Assembly: GCA_002105175.1 (NCBI GenBank) | Contig: MCGE01000005.1 | Span: 1,550,001-1,614,000, forward strand | Length of the DNA: 64,000 bases | From: Absidia repens | Taxonomy: Eukaryota; Mucoromycota; Mucoromycetes; Mucorales; Cunninghamellaceae | Direction: 5' to 3' | In this document: positions 10,501 to 23,451 of the stretch, piece after piece | Layout: each line of letters opens with the position of its first letter | How positions within the stretch are numbered: position 1 is the first letter of the stretch | Translations under genes and position numbers: made by a program | The notes under the pieces: model-generated | What the model was told of the DNA's origin: nothing | Seen by the model: only the letters and a program-made list of their open reading frames with translations | Database searches by the model: none

Positions 10501-10803
10501 AACCCTGTTGGCATTTACAAATTGAGAAAGAAAAGAAGGAAGCAGGCCCGTTTTTGTGCTAAAAAAGAACACACGGACTTTTAATATAATCAGAAACCTC
10601 TAGCGCCTAGTTTGAAATGCATTTCCCAACGAGATAAAATGCTATCTGGAGTAAAAAAAAAAATAAAAAAAAGGAAGACAAATAATAGCTTTATTTAAGA
10701 AAAAGAGAATTCTGTATCTTTTTTTTCATATAATATATGTACACATCAAACGACTAAAAACATAATCTATATTTCATAACTACCAGGATCATCAGGAAGT
10801 CGT

Positions 10804-11355
10804 TTAGAGCTTGGCGCCAGCAGGCTTGATGGACTTGAAGACATTGTCAAGTTTCTAGAAAAAAAAAGATAATATGTATTAGTGCACAGTCACTTTCTTA
10901 AAACCGATGTTTTCCTATTGTTCGTTTCTTACCATAGCGAGCATGATTTGGCCCTTAACCTTGAGCTTACCGGACATGTAAGCCTTTTGACCATTGAGTT
11001 TGCCTTCAGCCAATTGAACAAAGTCGGCATCGTTCCTGAAAAAAAAAAGAAGCAAAAGGGTTTAGATTCCACATGATTTTCGATGACCCTTCCTTTCTCT
11101 CGAAATAGATATTACTTACAAAGTGAGAATAGCATCGGCCTTAGTGCTGCCCTTTCCACGGACAACCTTTCCTTCCTTCTTGACATCAACGGTAAAGATT
11201 TCTTCCTTGCCATTGGCCTTCAAGACAAATTGGAAGACACCATTGACTTGCTTGATCAACTTGGCACGTTCTTCGGGAGTGTAAGCTTCGAAAGCCTTGC
11301 TCAATTCAGCAATAAGTTCAGAGCCTTTGAAGCCAGGTACAATAATGTCAGACAT
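10804..11355 (-). CDS. SCP2 sterol-transfer domain protein with peroxisomal-type C-terminus
   Basis: Exons 11120-11355, 10933-11035 and 10804-10854 (390 nt, 129 residues). The whole protein is one SCP2 domain: an N-terminal helix ([15 protein letters not shown]), the beta-sheet region with [20 protein letters not shown], and the C-terminal helical part ending [20 protein letters not shown]. The family binds fatty acyl-CoAs and sterols in a hydrophobic tunnel. The last three residues are Ala-Lys-Leu, a recognised variant of the PTS1 signal, so peroxisomal import is likely (inference). Length is typical for stand-alone fungal SCP2 proteins. Both introns are short GT-AG. Confidence 0.88.
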
Positions 11356-11835
11356 GGTATATGAATAGATAGATGTTAGAAATAATAATAATAAAAGAAG
11401 ATAAGAAGAAGACAAAGATTTGACGTTTTATTTATTTTTAAAGGGGCAAAATTCACATGCAATTTCCTGAGTTTCAAAACGTTGGGTGAATTTTAATAAG
11501 GAAGAATATTGATGACCACTTCACATGTAAAAAAATGCACCCATTACCCCGCACAAATCTAAAAAAATCAAAGCATCTAAGATTACATGACATTTTGGCC
11601 ATAATAATAGATAATGAAAACAGTCTCTATCAAGAAATTAATCCCAAAACTAAACACAGTTTATTATACATAAAAACAAATAAGATAAATAGAATAAAAA
11701 ATGACCACTTGCTACTAAAACTAACCTACAACGACTATATCTAAAATAACACTATTCTATCCTCCGATTAAAACCACCCCATCAAATCCATCTAATATTG
11801 CTGACCAGCCAAAGAATAGCCTTTTTATGGATGGA

Positions 11836-13498
<1,663 letters not shown>

Positions 13499-14639
13499 GT
13501 GTTGTGGGTATAATGATTTTAAGGGAGGACAAGAAAAAAAAAAAAAGGTAAGACGTTCAAATTTCGTTGCCAATGGCCTTTTTTTTTTTTTTAGTTTGGC
13601 ATAATTTTTGAAATCCCGAATTTTCGCATGACAAAAAAGAGCAATTGCTTTTATTTTTCCAACAGACAAAGAATACGCAGCGTTGATTCTTTTGCCCATG
13701 AATTATCTACTAATTCCCCTTCCTTCATCCTTTTTTTTTTTTATCACTATGGTGCAGTTGAGGATACTCCCACTTTGCGCTCTTAATATCAAAAAAAAAA
13801 AAAAGGAATTTTGCGCCGGGATGCAAACATTTTTACACTTTTAGAAATATTCATGCCCTTGGTTTCAAGGGACAAGTGTCAGGGAAAGGAGGCTGTAGAA
13901 GTTTAGTTTTTGTATGAAAGTCAGAATATCTATCGGCCTTTTTGTACCTTAATAAACATCCCTTTGGGCTCAACTGGCTATCATTGTTTTTAACAAAAAC
14001 TAAAAACAAACGGGGTAACGAGCTGGATATATATAATATATCTAGTAACTGTCTGCATGATGTAGGTTAATTAATTTGAACTGTGTTGTAGGAATACGGT
14101 ATGTTTCTTATTAATTGGGCTAGAATAGTCAGGGTGAGAGGTAACCTTATATAAGCTAAAACTCAGTGCTGTATGTACAGCGTGGTCTACAGTGACATCT
14201 ACATGCACAGCACTACCTAGAATCATTTATGTGATTGGTATATCAAGGATATAAGAATCTTTGGTATTACGGTGATCTAAGTTCACCAACCAGCTCCTCG
14301 GGTAGGGTCTGTGGAATTACTCATTTTTAGTAAGCTAGAAAGCGACTGTTTATTAGGACACTCACAAAACGGCTTCAATACCAATATCCTTTACTATGCG
14401 ATGGGTCAGAGAAAATGGTTAATAAAATTGCATATTTATTGGAGCATATTTGGTGGATACTAAAACTAATAACGCGAATTTGCATGCGGCTGGTTCCTCT
14501 AATATTACAGGTGAAGGAAAAAACGAAGGCGGGGCTGTAATTAAAAATTGTATCCTGTTCACTGGAACAAGGGATTCAATGGAAGGATCTATTGGCGGTA
14601 GCATGACGGAGACTAATGGGTGGGAGATTTGAAGAATGG
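13499..14639. other. Intergenic region with an inverted repeat
   Basis: Promoter side of MET2, then AT-rich DNA with poly-A/T runs. No gene recognised. An imperfect hairpin lies at 14165-14214: AGTGCTGTATGTA against TACATGCACAGCACT, differing by two bases. Confidence 0.45.
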
Positions 14640-15150
14640 TTAACACTAATCTAATGGTACGGTTGTGAAAAGAGATCTAATATACTATACAAGACAGACA
14701 ATACATGAAAATGACTATGAAATGGATAGCTTTTATTGAAGCACAACTCGGTAAACGCTATGATGGTAGTAAAAAAAGATCTATTGCACAAGACAAGAGA
14801 GAGATTAATGAGGCATATTTCATTGGAACAGGTAAAAAGAGACATAATTTATTCAGATATAGATACAAACTATGGACAAGCTATCACTAAACTAAGCTAA
14901 TGGAAACTCTAAAAAGCTAGCTAGCTAATGGTGGTCCCAAATCCTGAATCCAAAATGAAAGGGGTTCCCTATGCATCTTGTGATCCCTGAGCTAAAACCC
15001 CTTCTAAACTAGTCCTGGTACAATTCTAGGTCCAAAATAACCCCATACAAGTTGAATGATGAAGTAAAAATAAAGAAAGAGAGCAGAAAATATAAAATAC
15101 GCGGGAGAGAGAAAATAAAATACTTCACGTGTGCGGAATTTGAATCATTA
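14640..15150 (-). repeat. Dispersed repeat copy R2
   Basis: Reverse-orientation copy. CACGTG at 15126-15131, the GATGCATAGGGAACCCC-type core (complement of about 14965-14980), and the AATAAATTATGTCTC polyadenylation-like block (complement near 14840) are in the same order as in R1, R5 and R7. No ORF. Confidence 0.6.
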
Positions 15151-16048
15151 TTTTTTGTCTTGTGTGTGGGCTACTACGTAATGGATTAGCTTATTCACTC
15201 TCAAAGTTCTTTTTTCCTCTGACTAGGTTATTAACCCTTGCCGACTCTGGCTTGCATTGTTTTGCATTTCTCTGTGCTCTACCAATTGCTTCCAGTTTGA
15301 TCAGCTCCGCTTGTTTTGAAATGCCAAGCCGACCACTTGATCCAGTTGCCCATTTTCCATTACATATCAGATTTGCCACCCCTGTCATTTCTACATAATA
15401 TTAGCTACAGTTTCCCCTACACTTTTATATTGCGTTATTCACAATTTCCTTTCACTTTCATTTGTTTTAATCAATATATTCTTTATTAGTAGTATTATAT
15501 TTTGTAATAAACTAAGCGATGTCTTCACTTTTATTATGATTGTTCTTGGGTGTATTGTGTTAAAATGAGATATTTTGATAACAACGAGTGTTTGAATGAC
15601 TCCGGATGGTCAATTTCTTTCTTTTTTGAGGTGTATATTTGACTGGGATAAAAGTAGTACATGATGAAAAAAACAACAGCAAAATTTTCCATGTGTGTGA
15701 AAACTCTTGTGCAAAACATTGATTAATGACGCTTGACTGGGCATCATATGCGGAACAGGTATGCGTTCAGTAACACAGATACAACAGAAACAGGGGAAAC
15801 AAGGGAAATCCATGAAAAAAAAGCGGCAAATTAATATGATAAAATTCGTATATTCTTTTTTTCAGTTATAAAGGCACGGACCTTAGTAAAAAGCATGGTG
15901 GAATTACTAGTGGCATTGGTTGTTTAGGTGATAGGGAATGAATACAATTTAACAGTGAATTTATTTCTTCATGATGATGGTTTGCATTGCATGTAAGTGG
16001 AAAAAGTTGCTAATGGATTGATTCATTTTAAATCCCATTCGTCGGAAC
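15151..16048. other. Intergenic, upstream of heme oxygenase
   Basis: No gene or RNA recognised. Unremarkable AT-rich DNA leading to the regulatory sites at 16049. Confidence 0.45.
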
Positions 16049-16106
16049 AATCTGATAAAACATTTCTTTTATCAGATTTTGTTACACGGATGTAAAAATC
16101 TGATAA
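16049..16106 (+). promoter_or_regulatory. Triple GATA-type site (ATCTGATAA) in the heme oxygenase promoter
   Basis: A perfect 12-bp inverted repeat, AATCTGATAAAA (16049-16060) and TTTTATCAGATT (16067-16078), separated by six bases, contains ATCTGATAA on each strand. A third direct ATCTGATAA lies at 16098-16106. The three sites end 57 bases before the start codon at 16163. ATCWGATAA is the published consensus of fungal GATA-type iron repressors (SreA, Urbs1, Fep1 family). The fit to an enzyme that frees iron from heme makes iron control a strong inference. Confidence 0.7.
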
Positions 16107-16162
16107 TAGCTTTTATCCGCTTCGTTCTCTCTCACTCTTTTTTCATTCAACAATTTATTCAA

Positions 16163-17892
16163 ATGAGCGTTTGCCCCTTTTCAAAACATACCGAGGAAAG
16201 CGATAGTGTGCGTCAACTTGGTTCCAATCCTAATCAACAGACTATTATCGAATCATCAGATGCCGCTGTTAGTGGGTTAGCCGAACAAATGGAAACATGG
16301 TAAATGTTCACAATAATTTAAAGATATTGTCAAATGATTACGGAACTGCAGGACTATAATAAACATTGATGGAGATCACTAACATTTCCCTCCTTCTTTT
16401 TTACCGTTTTCTTCGGCTTACTATTAAGCACAACTGGTACGTCAGAAAAAAATATAGTCAAATTTCACTATACTTATATTTATATATTCTTTAGGAGGAT
16501 GTCCCTTAGACAACAAGGCTAAAAATGATATCGAACATATATTATCCGTTCAATCTGCTAGGTGTTTACCTTTGAATGGTAAAACTTGATGAAGACTGAC
16601 ATGCTCGATTTACTAATGACTGTCTTTCTTGACAATATTTTAGTGGGAGTATTAGATAGGTTCCTTCCAGAAACATATCCCATCAAAAACGACAAGTGCC
16701 AGGAAAGCAAGGAAATTCTCGATGACCCACAGTTAGCCCTGGCAATGCGACAAGGAACCAAGGTGGTACATCGTGCTGCCGAAAATAGCGTTTTCACCAG
16801 GTAATAAATTTAAATACCGACAGTGGTTTCGATTCTCATGCATCTTCCCGCCTTTTTTTTTTTTTTCTTCTACGTTTGGCAGACGGTTTTTGAAAGGAGA
16901 CATTACGAAAGATGAATATGGACAATACCTAAGATCCCTATATTTTGTGTACAAGTAAGTTTCATTTTAAAAGGAAAGAAATAAGTACACTGAATCACTA
17001 TACTCTCCGTTTGTTTTATAGGGCTATGGAAGGACTACTGGAAAAGCACAAAGGTGACCCGGCAATAGCAACGATTTATTTTCCCGACGAACTTAACCGT
17101 GAACAGGCCTTATTGGATGACTTGAGCTATTTTTATGGACAAGAAAAACTGGCTCAAGTGACACACCTTGATACGATGACACCGGCTGTCATACGTTATA
17201 TTCAAGCTATGGAAAAGGCTTGCACAATAGATCCTACTCTGTTGGTATCACATAGCTATACTCGCTATTTGGGGGACTTATCCGGTAAGTCTCATTAGTT
17301 CTATAATTGTATTTTAATGTATCGCTGACAAAATGACGTGACTTTTTTTTTCTTCAAGGCGGACAGATATTAGCGAAACGGCTGAAAAAGCATATCCTGC
17401 ATTTGGATAAAGAAGATAGTTCCTGGGACTCTCGCATTGGCCTCGATTTTTACCACTTTAACAATATTAGCCATCAGAATGAATTCAAAAGTATGTATCG
17501 TCAGCAACTCGATCAAGTACCAGTCACCGCAAGGACAAAAGGTAAGCATATTTTTAACACATTTGAACAAAAAAAAAAAAAAAGAATGATGCGTGATGGT
17601 AACATTTCTTTTTTTCTTTTCATACGTAGACTTGGTGGTCGCTGAAGCAGTACAATGCTTAGAGCTAAATATTGCTCTGTTTGATGAAATACAAGCGATG
17701 TCGGACTCGAACCAACTAGAACGTACAGATTGCATCAATACTACCAACGATTCTGTGGATAGCAATTCTACTGATGATTCACGTTGGGCGCGGCTATTGA
17801 AAAGTAAAAAACCATTGTATGCTTGGACTACAGGTTTGGCTACTATAACTGCTCTGACCTATGTTATATATCTTCGACGCAAACGCAACTGA
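16163..17892 (+). CDS. Heme oxygenase with C-terminal membrane anchor
   Basis: Exons 16163-16299, 16429-16436 (8 nt), 16495-16578, 16644-16800, 16883-16954, 17022-17284, 17359-17541 and 17630-17892: 1167 nt, 388 residues. Heme oxygenase cleaves heme to biliverdin, CO and ferrous iron. The proximal-histidine block GTKVVHRAAENSVFTRRFLK (His about residue 119) and the distal-helix motif GDLSGGQ (about 237-243) are intact. After a Ser/Asn/Asp-rich linker a hydrophobic segment (AWTTGLATITALTYVIYL) with a basic end anchors the protein, presumably in the ER. An N-terminal extension of about 100 residues contains two Cys-Pro dipeptides (residues 4-5 and 51-52), like heme regulatory motifs. The microexon is required: without it the frame closes at once. 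Upstream GATA sites suggest iron regulation. Confidence 0.9.
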
Positions 17893-18129
17893 TTGTCGAC
17901 TGGTCCCGCTAGTTTATATTTTATTTGTCACGCCCTTTTTAACATATTTACTTAGTCAATATTACTTTAGAAATAAAACTGCCATATATTCTCTATGTAT
18001 TTTTTTGAAATATAATTTTGGTAGATATATATATATATATATATAGTGTGAGGGAGGGGAGGGAAGAGGGATACAGTTAGACGTCTTTGGCTTGACCTTG
18101 AACGCGGTGCTCAACTTTTCGATCAGTAG
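17893..18129. other. 3' flank of heme oxygenase
   Basis: AT-rich, with AAATAAAA near 17972 as a possible polyadenylation signal and a TA microsatellite at 18024-18045. Confidence 0.4.
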
Positions 18130-18520
18130 ATGTTTTTACAGTCCGCCCACATGATTTTCTATATTTTTTTTATTAGTTCTCCGTTCTCTTTTTCTCTTTT
18201 TTTTCCTTTTTTTTTTTTTTTTTTTTTTTTCTTTTTCAGGACACCATCTCCATTGGTGCCTCAATGGGGTGATGATCAATGTGGATTAGTGTTAGAACAC
18301 GAACCAGGAGTACTTTGAAAAAGGCAATACAAACATGCATGGGGAAACCCTTCCATTTTGAAATCATGTTTTGCGACCGCAATTAGATTAGATTCATCTT
18401 AGGCATAGTGATATAGAAACCATTGTTAGCTTAGCTTGGTTTAGTTGCCATGATTTGCTCTACTTCCGAATAAAACATATCTTAACTTTTTATGCTCAGT
18501 CTCTCTTTCATACGTATAAT
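18130..18520 (+). repeat. Dispersed repeat copy R3 (diverged)
   Basis: TCCGCCCACATG (CACGTG changed to CACATG), a T-rich run, GGATTAGTGTTAGAAC, ACATGCATGGGGAAACCC, and a GAATAAAACATATC block near 18470 keep the family order. It faces R4 in opposite orientation. Confidence 0.5.
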
Positions 18521-19400
18521 TAACTTGTTGAATGGGTGTACATAGACAAAAACAAAAAAGGTGCATATGCGTATGTGTCAAAAAAAAGGCAGGTACTGAG
18601 CGATTTACTCAACTATCGTGTTCATTACTTTGTTTAATGAATATATACTGCGTGTGTCTGGATAAAAAAAAAGCACCTCTACTGGAAATTTGTTTTATTG
18701 CCGTCTTTGTTGTCTTACACTATGGTAGGGATAGTAGTAGTGGGAATAGTATTACGGAAAGGGAAGATTCATATATATATATATATATATAAATATATAT
18801 AAATGATATGGCCAATCATTCATCTCCAAGGAGAAAATGCACTTATTTTCTGCTCAAATCTACCATAGCTGTCTGGAAATGCCGGAGATTCCTCGTAGAC
18901 CATTCGCAATTGACCAATGTTTTCTTTTGCGGCGAACCCGATTTATTCACTATCCATTTTTTTTCACACTCTGCCCAGAACACTGTCCTCTTCTAAACAC
19001 CACCGTTTTTAGTATAATGCTGAGAAAATTATACTCTTCGCCAAAAATATATAATCTAGACTACCAATTCCCATTTCGCCCAATACCATCGTCAATGGAG
19101 TCCTAAATACAGACCAGCACAAACATCTCTCTGCACTCAAAAAATGAAATATTATAGCTCAGAAGTGCTAAAGTATCTCTCACTTATATAATAAGAGATT
19201 CGCTCAAATTGGCACCCAGCTGAATATTCCTCAACCAAGGAGTAGCTCACGCCAGCATCACGTATCAAAACCACACTACAACGGTCCTATAGGAGTAGCG
19301 TGAAGAAGGCTATTGGGGGTTTTGAGGAATTGTAAACGATAATCTAAAGGAACAATCATAGTAATGTATTTAATATATTATATAAGGCAGAAATGACACG
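18521..19400. other. Intergenic between repeat copies R3 and R4
   Basis: No gene recognised. TA microsatellites at about 18770-18802. Confidence 0.4.
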
Positions 19401-19840
19401 ACAAAAATAATAAATGAATATCTTTTATGAAAGTACAATAATGGATAACTCTAATCTAAAGGGGCGATGGACTGAATCAAGGATTTATTGCACAGGACAT
19501 GAGAGAGACTATTGGGTCATTTTTCATTGGAGCATGTGAAAAAAGACATATTTTATTCAAGTATATACACAAACTATGGGCAACATAATACTAAACTAAG
19601 CTAATGAAGACTCCAAAAAGCCAACTAATGGTGGTCCCAAATCTTGAATTCAAAATGAAAGGGTTTCCCCATGCATATTGTAATCGCTGACCTAAAAACT
19701 CTTCTAAATTAGTTCTAGCACTACTCCAAATCCAACACAATCCCCAGAGCCAGCAATGGTGAAGGAAGAAAAAAAAAAAAAAAAAGAAGGAATAAACCGA
19801 AAAGAAAGAAAATAAATATCAAGCGGGCGGAATTTGAAAA
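19400..19840 (-). repeat. Dispersed repeat copy R4
   Basis: Reverse-orientation copy: complement of GAATAAAATATGTC (near 19560), core GGGTTTCCCCATGCAT (19660-19675) and the GCGGGCGGAATTTGAAA block near 19824. The CACGTG itself is lost. Forms a convergent pair with R3. Confidence 0.55.
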
Positions 19841-20282
19841 CCGTTTTTGATCTGTCACTGAGTGCAGTTCAGACCGTTCCCCTGACTTTTTTCGGCAGTC
19901 TTTTTTATTTTGATGGGATAAACACAAGAGAAGATTCCAAATGACCACTGTCTCGCTATATATAAAACAGTTACACGCTTTATAATAACGACGCAATTCC
20001 GTTTTCCTGTTGATATCGTTGTTGTGGATCCCTACTTTATTTCGCCACTCCTGACCTTTCCTACACAATTACAGGACGTATCGATCATTTTAAACACAAA
20101 ATACAAAAACAAACAAGATAAGGTGATAAAAAGCATTTTTGTTTTTATTAAATTGCTACAAATATATAAATATAGAATGTAGAAAAAAATTCTATTTTGG
20201 GTATGAGACAGGTATAAAAATACAGTGTGATGAGAGTAACGCTATCAGAGGGTGAAGGACGGGTGAGGAGATGTAAGCTAAA

Positions 20283-20553
20283 CTAAATGTAACGAGATCT
20301 TGATTGGTCATCATATCTATCTGCTTGTCGTTTCACCAGGTAGTTTAACTTATCCATGACGTCTTCCAATTTTGCCTTCCTTTCCAAGAGTGATAGGTGT
20401 TCCTGAATGGCTGGGTTTTCTTTGGCAAATTGTTGAATTTGTTTACGGTCCATTTGATACACAAGTCGATCATCTACTTCTCTGGGAAATTGGAAGAAAA
20501 ATTCGTTCAAAAGTTCCACTTGAATGAACATCACAGCCTATCCCACCCCCCGA

Positions 20554-20587
<34 letters not shown>

Positions 20588-23451
20588 AGGAAGATATGAA
20601 TATAATCAATAAGCCATACATGTATTTCAATCATAGTTATTTTTCTTACCGTATAAGTGAGTTTCTCAGCCACAATATTCAAAAAGGCTTCAGGACAATA
20701 TTGCTTGTTGTCAGACGATTTGCATTGACGGCTCTTGAGCGCCGCAATACGATATTTGAGAATGATCGCCCGATCACGTAAAAACAAAATCTGCTTCGCT
20801 TTCTCCAACAGACGTGGGTTGTAAAGAGATTTGACTTCTTCGTCATCGTTCACCATAGGTACACCATCATCAGAAGATCCATGGCTATTTTGCGCCAAAT
20901 GTTGAATACGTTCTTGGCGGCTTTCTCCCTTGTCATTGTCCAAAAGGTGTCGGATCGCTGATTTCAGTTTTGATTTGTCAATGGAATTCTTGAGGGTGTT
21001 GGTCATATCGTCGCACAATTTAAGCTCTTTTTCCAACAGCATTACCGACCGCTTGACTCCGTCTGTCCATTCAGAATCGGTGATTTCAACCTAGTATAAA
21101 AACAAAAGACGTTTAGTAAAATAGAATTCAATCAGATGAATTATAATAACATTAATAAAAAAAAAAAAAAAAAACTTGCCTCATATTTGTAAGGTTTGAT
21201 AGTGTTTTCTACTTGATCACTAGTGGCTGTAAACTTGGTTCGTAGGATTTCACTTGTAAAGCTCAAGATTTGTTTTTTTGTTCCTGGATGATAGTGGAAT
21301 TGATCCGCGTTTGCCAAGCGTTCCATGTTGCCCATCAAGATATCAACGACCAATTGTGTTGTTGAGCGACCAACCCCACTTTTCGTCAATGTTGCCGCGG
21401 CCAAGTCCAGCTTGTATAGCCAGTAATAAACATCTTCTGAGGAGGACGTCTTGTTGAGATCAGCTATTTTCCCGTCAGTCCAATAATGTTCCGCACAGAT
21501 ATCCAACACTCGTTGTTCCAACATATTTCGTACCTCTTGCCGCACTTGGGGTTTGCCAAATCGTTTGGAGAAATCCTTAAAATTGTGTTTCAATGAATCC
21601 ATCGTTTCCGCCACATATGATTCCGCTGTCACCCGTCGATCATTGTATTGCACCTTGAATTGATATCGAGTTTCTTCTAATTCGCGCTGTACTGCTTCCA
21701 ATATACTGTAGAGAGATCGTCCCATGCTTTGTTCTAAAACATTCATCAATGTTTTCCGTAATGTTCCTGTCCCCACTAGAATATCATTCCGACCATAGGT
21801 GTATTGGTGCTGTTGGAAAAATATAGCTTCGTTTTCCATCAAGGCGCTGGTCATGTTGCTTCCATCGAGATTTTCTGGAGATTTGCAGACCACGCCAATA
21901 TAACCTAGACGTAGAGGATAGTCGCCATTTTGTAAGATAGCAGTTCCTATTTCAGGAGGCACCAAATCCATTTTTGTGATGACGCCGATAGTCCTTAAAC
22001 CAAGAGGATCGTGTTGTCGACTTGCACGCAATGCTGGAGAGTTGGCTAAATCCACGTTTGCAGCACACACCGCCAAGATAATGTTAGGTTGCTGGATATA
22101 CTTTTCGCATAGTTCTTCAATCTTGGTCTTGAGCATTTCGGGTTGGCGGCTATTGGAGATCTGAATGTATCCAGGAAGGTCAATCAGCGTCAAGTCCGGC
22201 ACGTTAGGGGAGTAAATTCGTAGTTCGATTGGTTCGTCAGACACACATTCAGCTTCGTTTACACCCATGTTCATATCGAGGAGCGTTTTCTGGATCTTTT
22301 GGAAGTTGTGCATCTTGCCCAATCCTAGTTGCGGAAATTCGCCATATTCTTCATCCTTTCCCGGTGTGTGCACTAGAGTCAACTCGATGGGACGCCTTGT
22401 AACCATATTTGTTCCTCTACACAAATAGAAAGAGTAAATTTATCAATTTGTCAACATCTTTTTTTAAAAATTATTTACTTACTTTGGCAAGAATTCATGC
22501 CCCACAATTGCTTCCAATACGGAGCTTTTTCCCGAGCTTTGAGATCCAATCACCACAATACTAGGAAGTTTCAGAGTTTCGTTGTGATCAACAGACAAGA
22601 GAACACTTCGGATTTCAATCAATTTCTTGGTCAACATCATCATTTGTTCATCTTCGGCCGAAATAGTGTGTTTTCCATTTTGCTTTGCCGATTTTGGCCG
22701 GTTGCTGCTGTCATCGTCGTCTTCGCCATATGCAAGAGTTGCTGCCAGTGCTGCTGCCATTGCTGCTGTTGCTCCGTTATTGCCACCATTGCCACCGTTG
22801 CCACCGTTGCCACCGTTGCCACCGTTGCCACCGTTGCCACCTCTGCCAGACTTGGAGGGCGTCCCTTTATCCAGGATATTCATGCTCACCAAAATATTCT
22901 TGATAACTTTGGACACCAAAGTACGTGCCCCTTCTTTCACCAAGACAAGTAGCTTTTGAGTTTCCGGAAGGCTTTCAAAAATATGGGTATTTCTTGTATT
23001 GGTCCCACCTAAAGAAATAATAAATAAAATAATATCAATGGAAGCCCTAGATATTGATGCTTCTTTTTTTTTTTTTTGTCTTACTTGTAAAAGCGTTGTT
23101 GATAAAGGTGATACCAGTAACAGCTGTTCCAGTTACGACAGTGGGAAAACGGGAGGAGATCAGGGTCCGATGAGGAACGAGCGAGAATTCAAGAGGCCGT
23201 AATTGATTTTTCAAAAACACAGGCGAAGAGCCTACATGGAAATAAGGTCGACCGTGTAGTAGTGGGCAAAGGCGAAAAGAAATACCACCGCCTGAATTCA
23301 TTCGATGGTGAAACAAGCGGCGTATTGTGGTAGATTGGTGTTGGGGTTGTTGTCCTGAAATTCTACGGAATGAATTCAAGGCTTTTGTTCGTACAGTTCC
23401 ACTTGAAGCCAAAGAATATTTTGCAGGATTTTCGACAATTCGAGTAAGCAT
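20283..23451 (-). CDS. MGM1: Mitochondrial inner-membrane dynamin-like GTPase MGM1/OPA1
   Basis: Exons 23085-23451, 22483-23008, 21180-22416, 20650-21090 and 20283-20537: 2826 nt, 941 residues. The product mediates mitochondrial inner-membrane fusion. The N-terminus is Arg/Ser-rich (targeting), followed by a hydrophobic segment ([14 protein letters not shown]) suiting inner-membrane insertion. The GTPase has the P-loop [16 protein letters not shown] (exon 2), DLPGY and TKMD. Middle and GED-like regions follow (to [14 protein letters not shown]). A Gly-Gly-Asn tandem with an Ala-rich tail lies between membrane segment and GTPase (plus strand about 22750-22850). Intron 3 uses a GC donor (GAG|GCAAGT, 21174-21182); the alternative GT site would break the frame. 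The start is the ATG at 23451; upstream in-frame sequence has no ATG. Confidence 0.93.
22780..22845 (-). repeat. 9-bp tandem repeat inside MGM1 coding sequence
   Basis: About seven near-perfect copies of a 9-bp unit (plus strand TTGCCACCG) encode a Gly-Gly-Asn run. The codons are almost invariant, as expected for recent slippage or unequal crossing-over. It lies in the linker before the GTPase domain. Confidence 0.8.

Noticed and set aside
13499..13699. Upstream start for homoserine O-acetyltransferase at 13697
   Set aside because: The added 67 residues are lysine- and phenylalanine-rich translations of A/T runs; the family starts close to the LIPDQ block.
15162..15398. Short open frame upstream of heme oxygenase
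   Set aside because: Lies at the edge of repeat copy R2; no family features or splice partners.
16300..16494. Direct join of heme oxygenase exon 1 to exon 3
   Set aside because: Gives an in-frame stop within ten codons; only the 8-nt microexon restores the frame found in the next exons.
22497..22952. Long plus-strand open frames over MGM1 exon 2
   Set aside because: Shadow of the Gly-Gly-Asn repeat and GTPase coding sequence on the other strand; Pro/Cys-rich translation with no family features.
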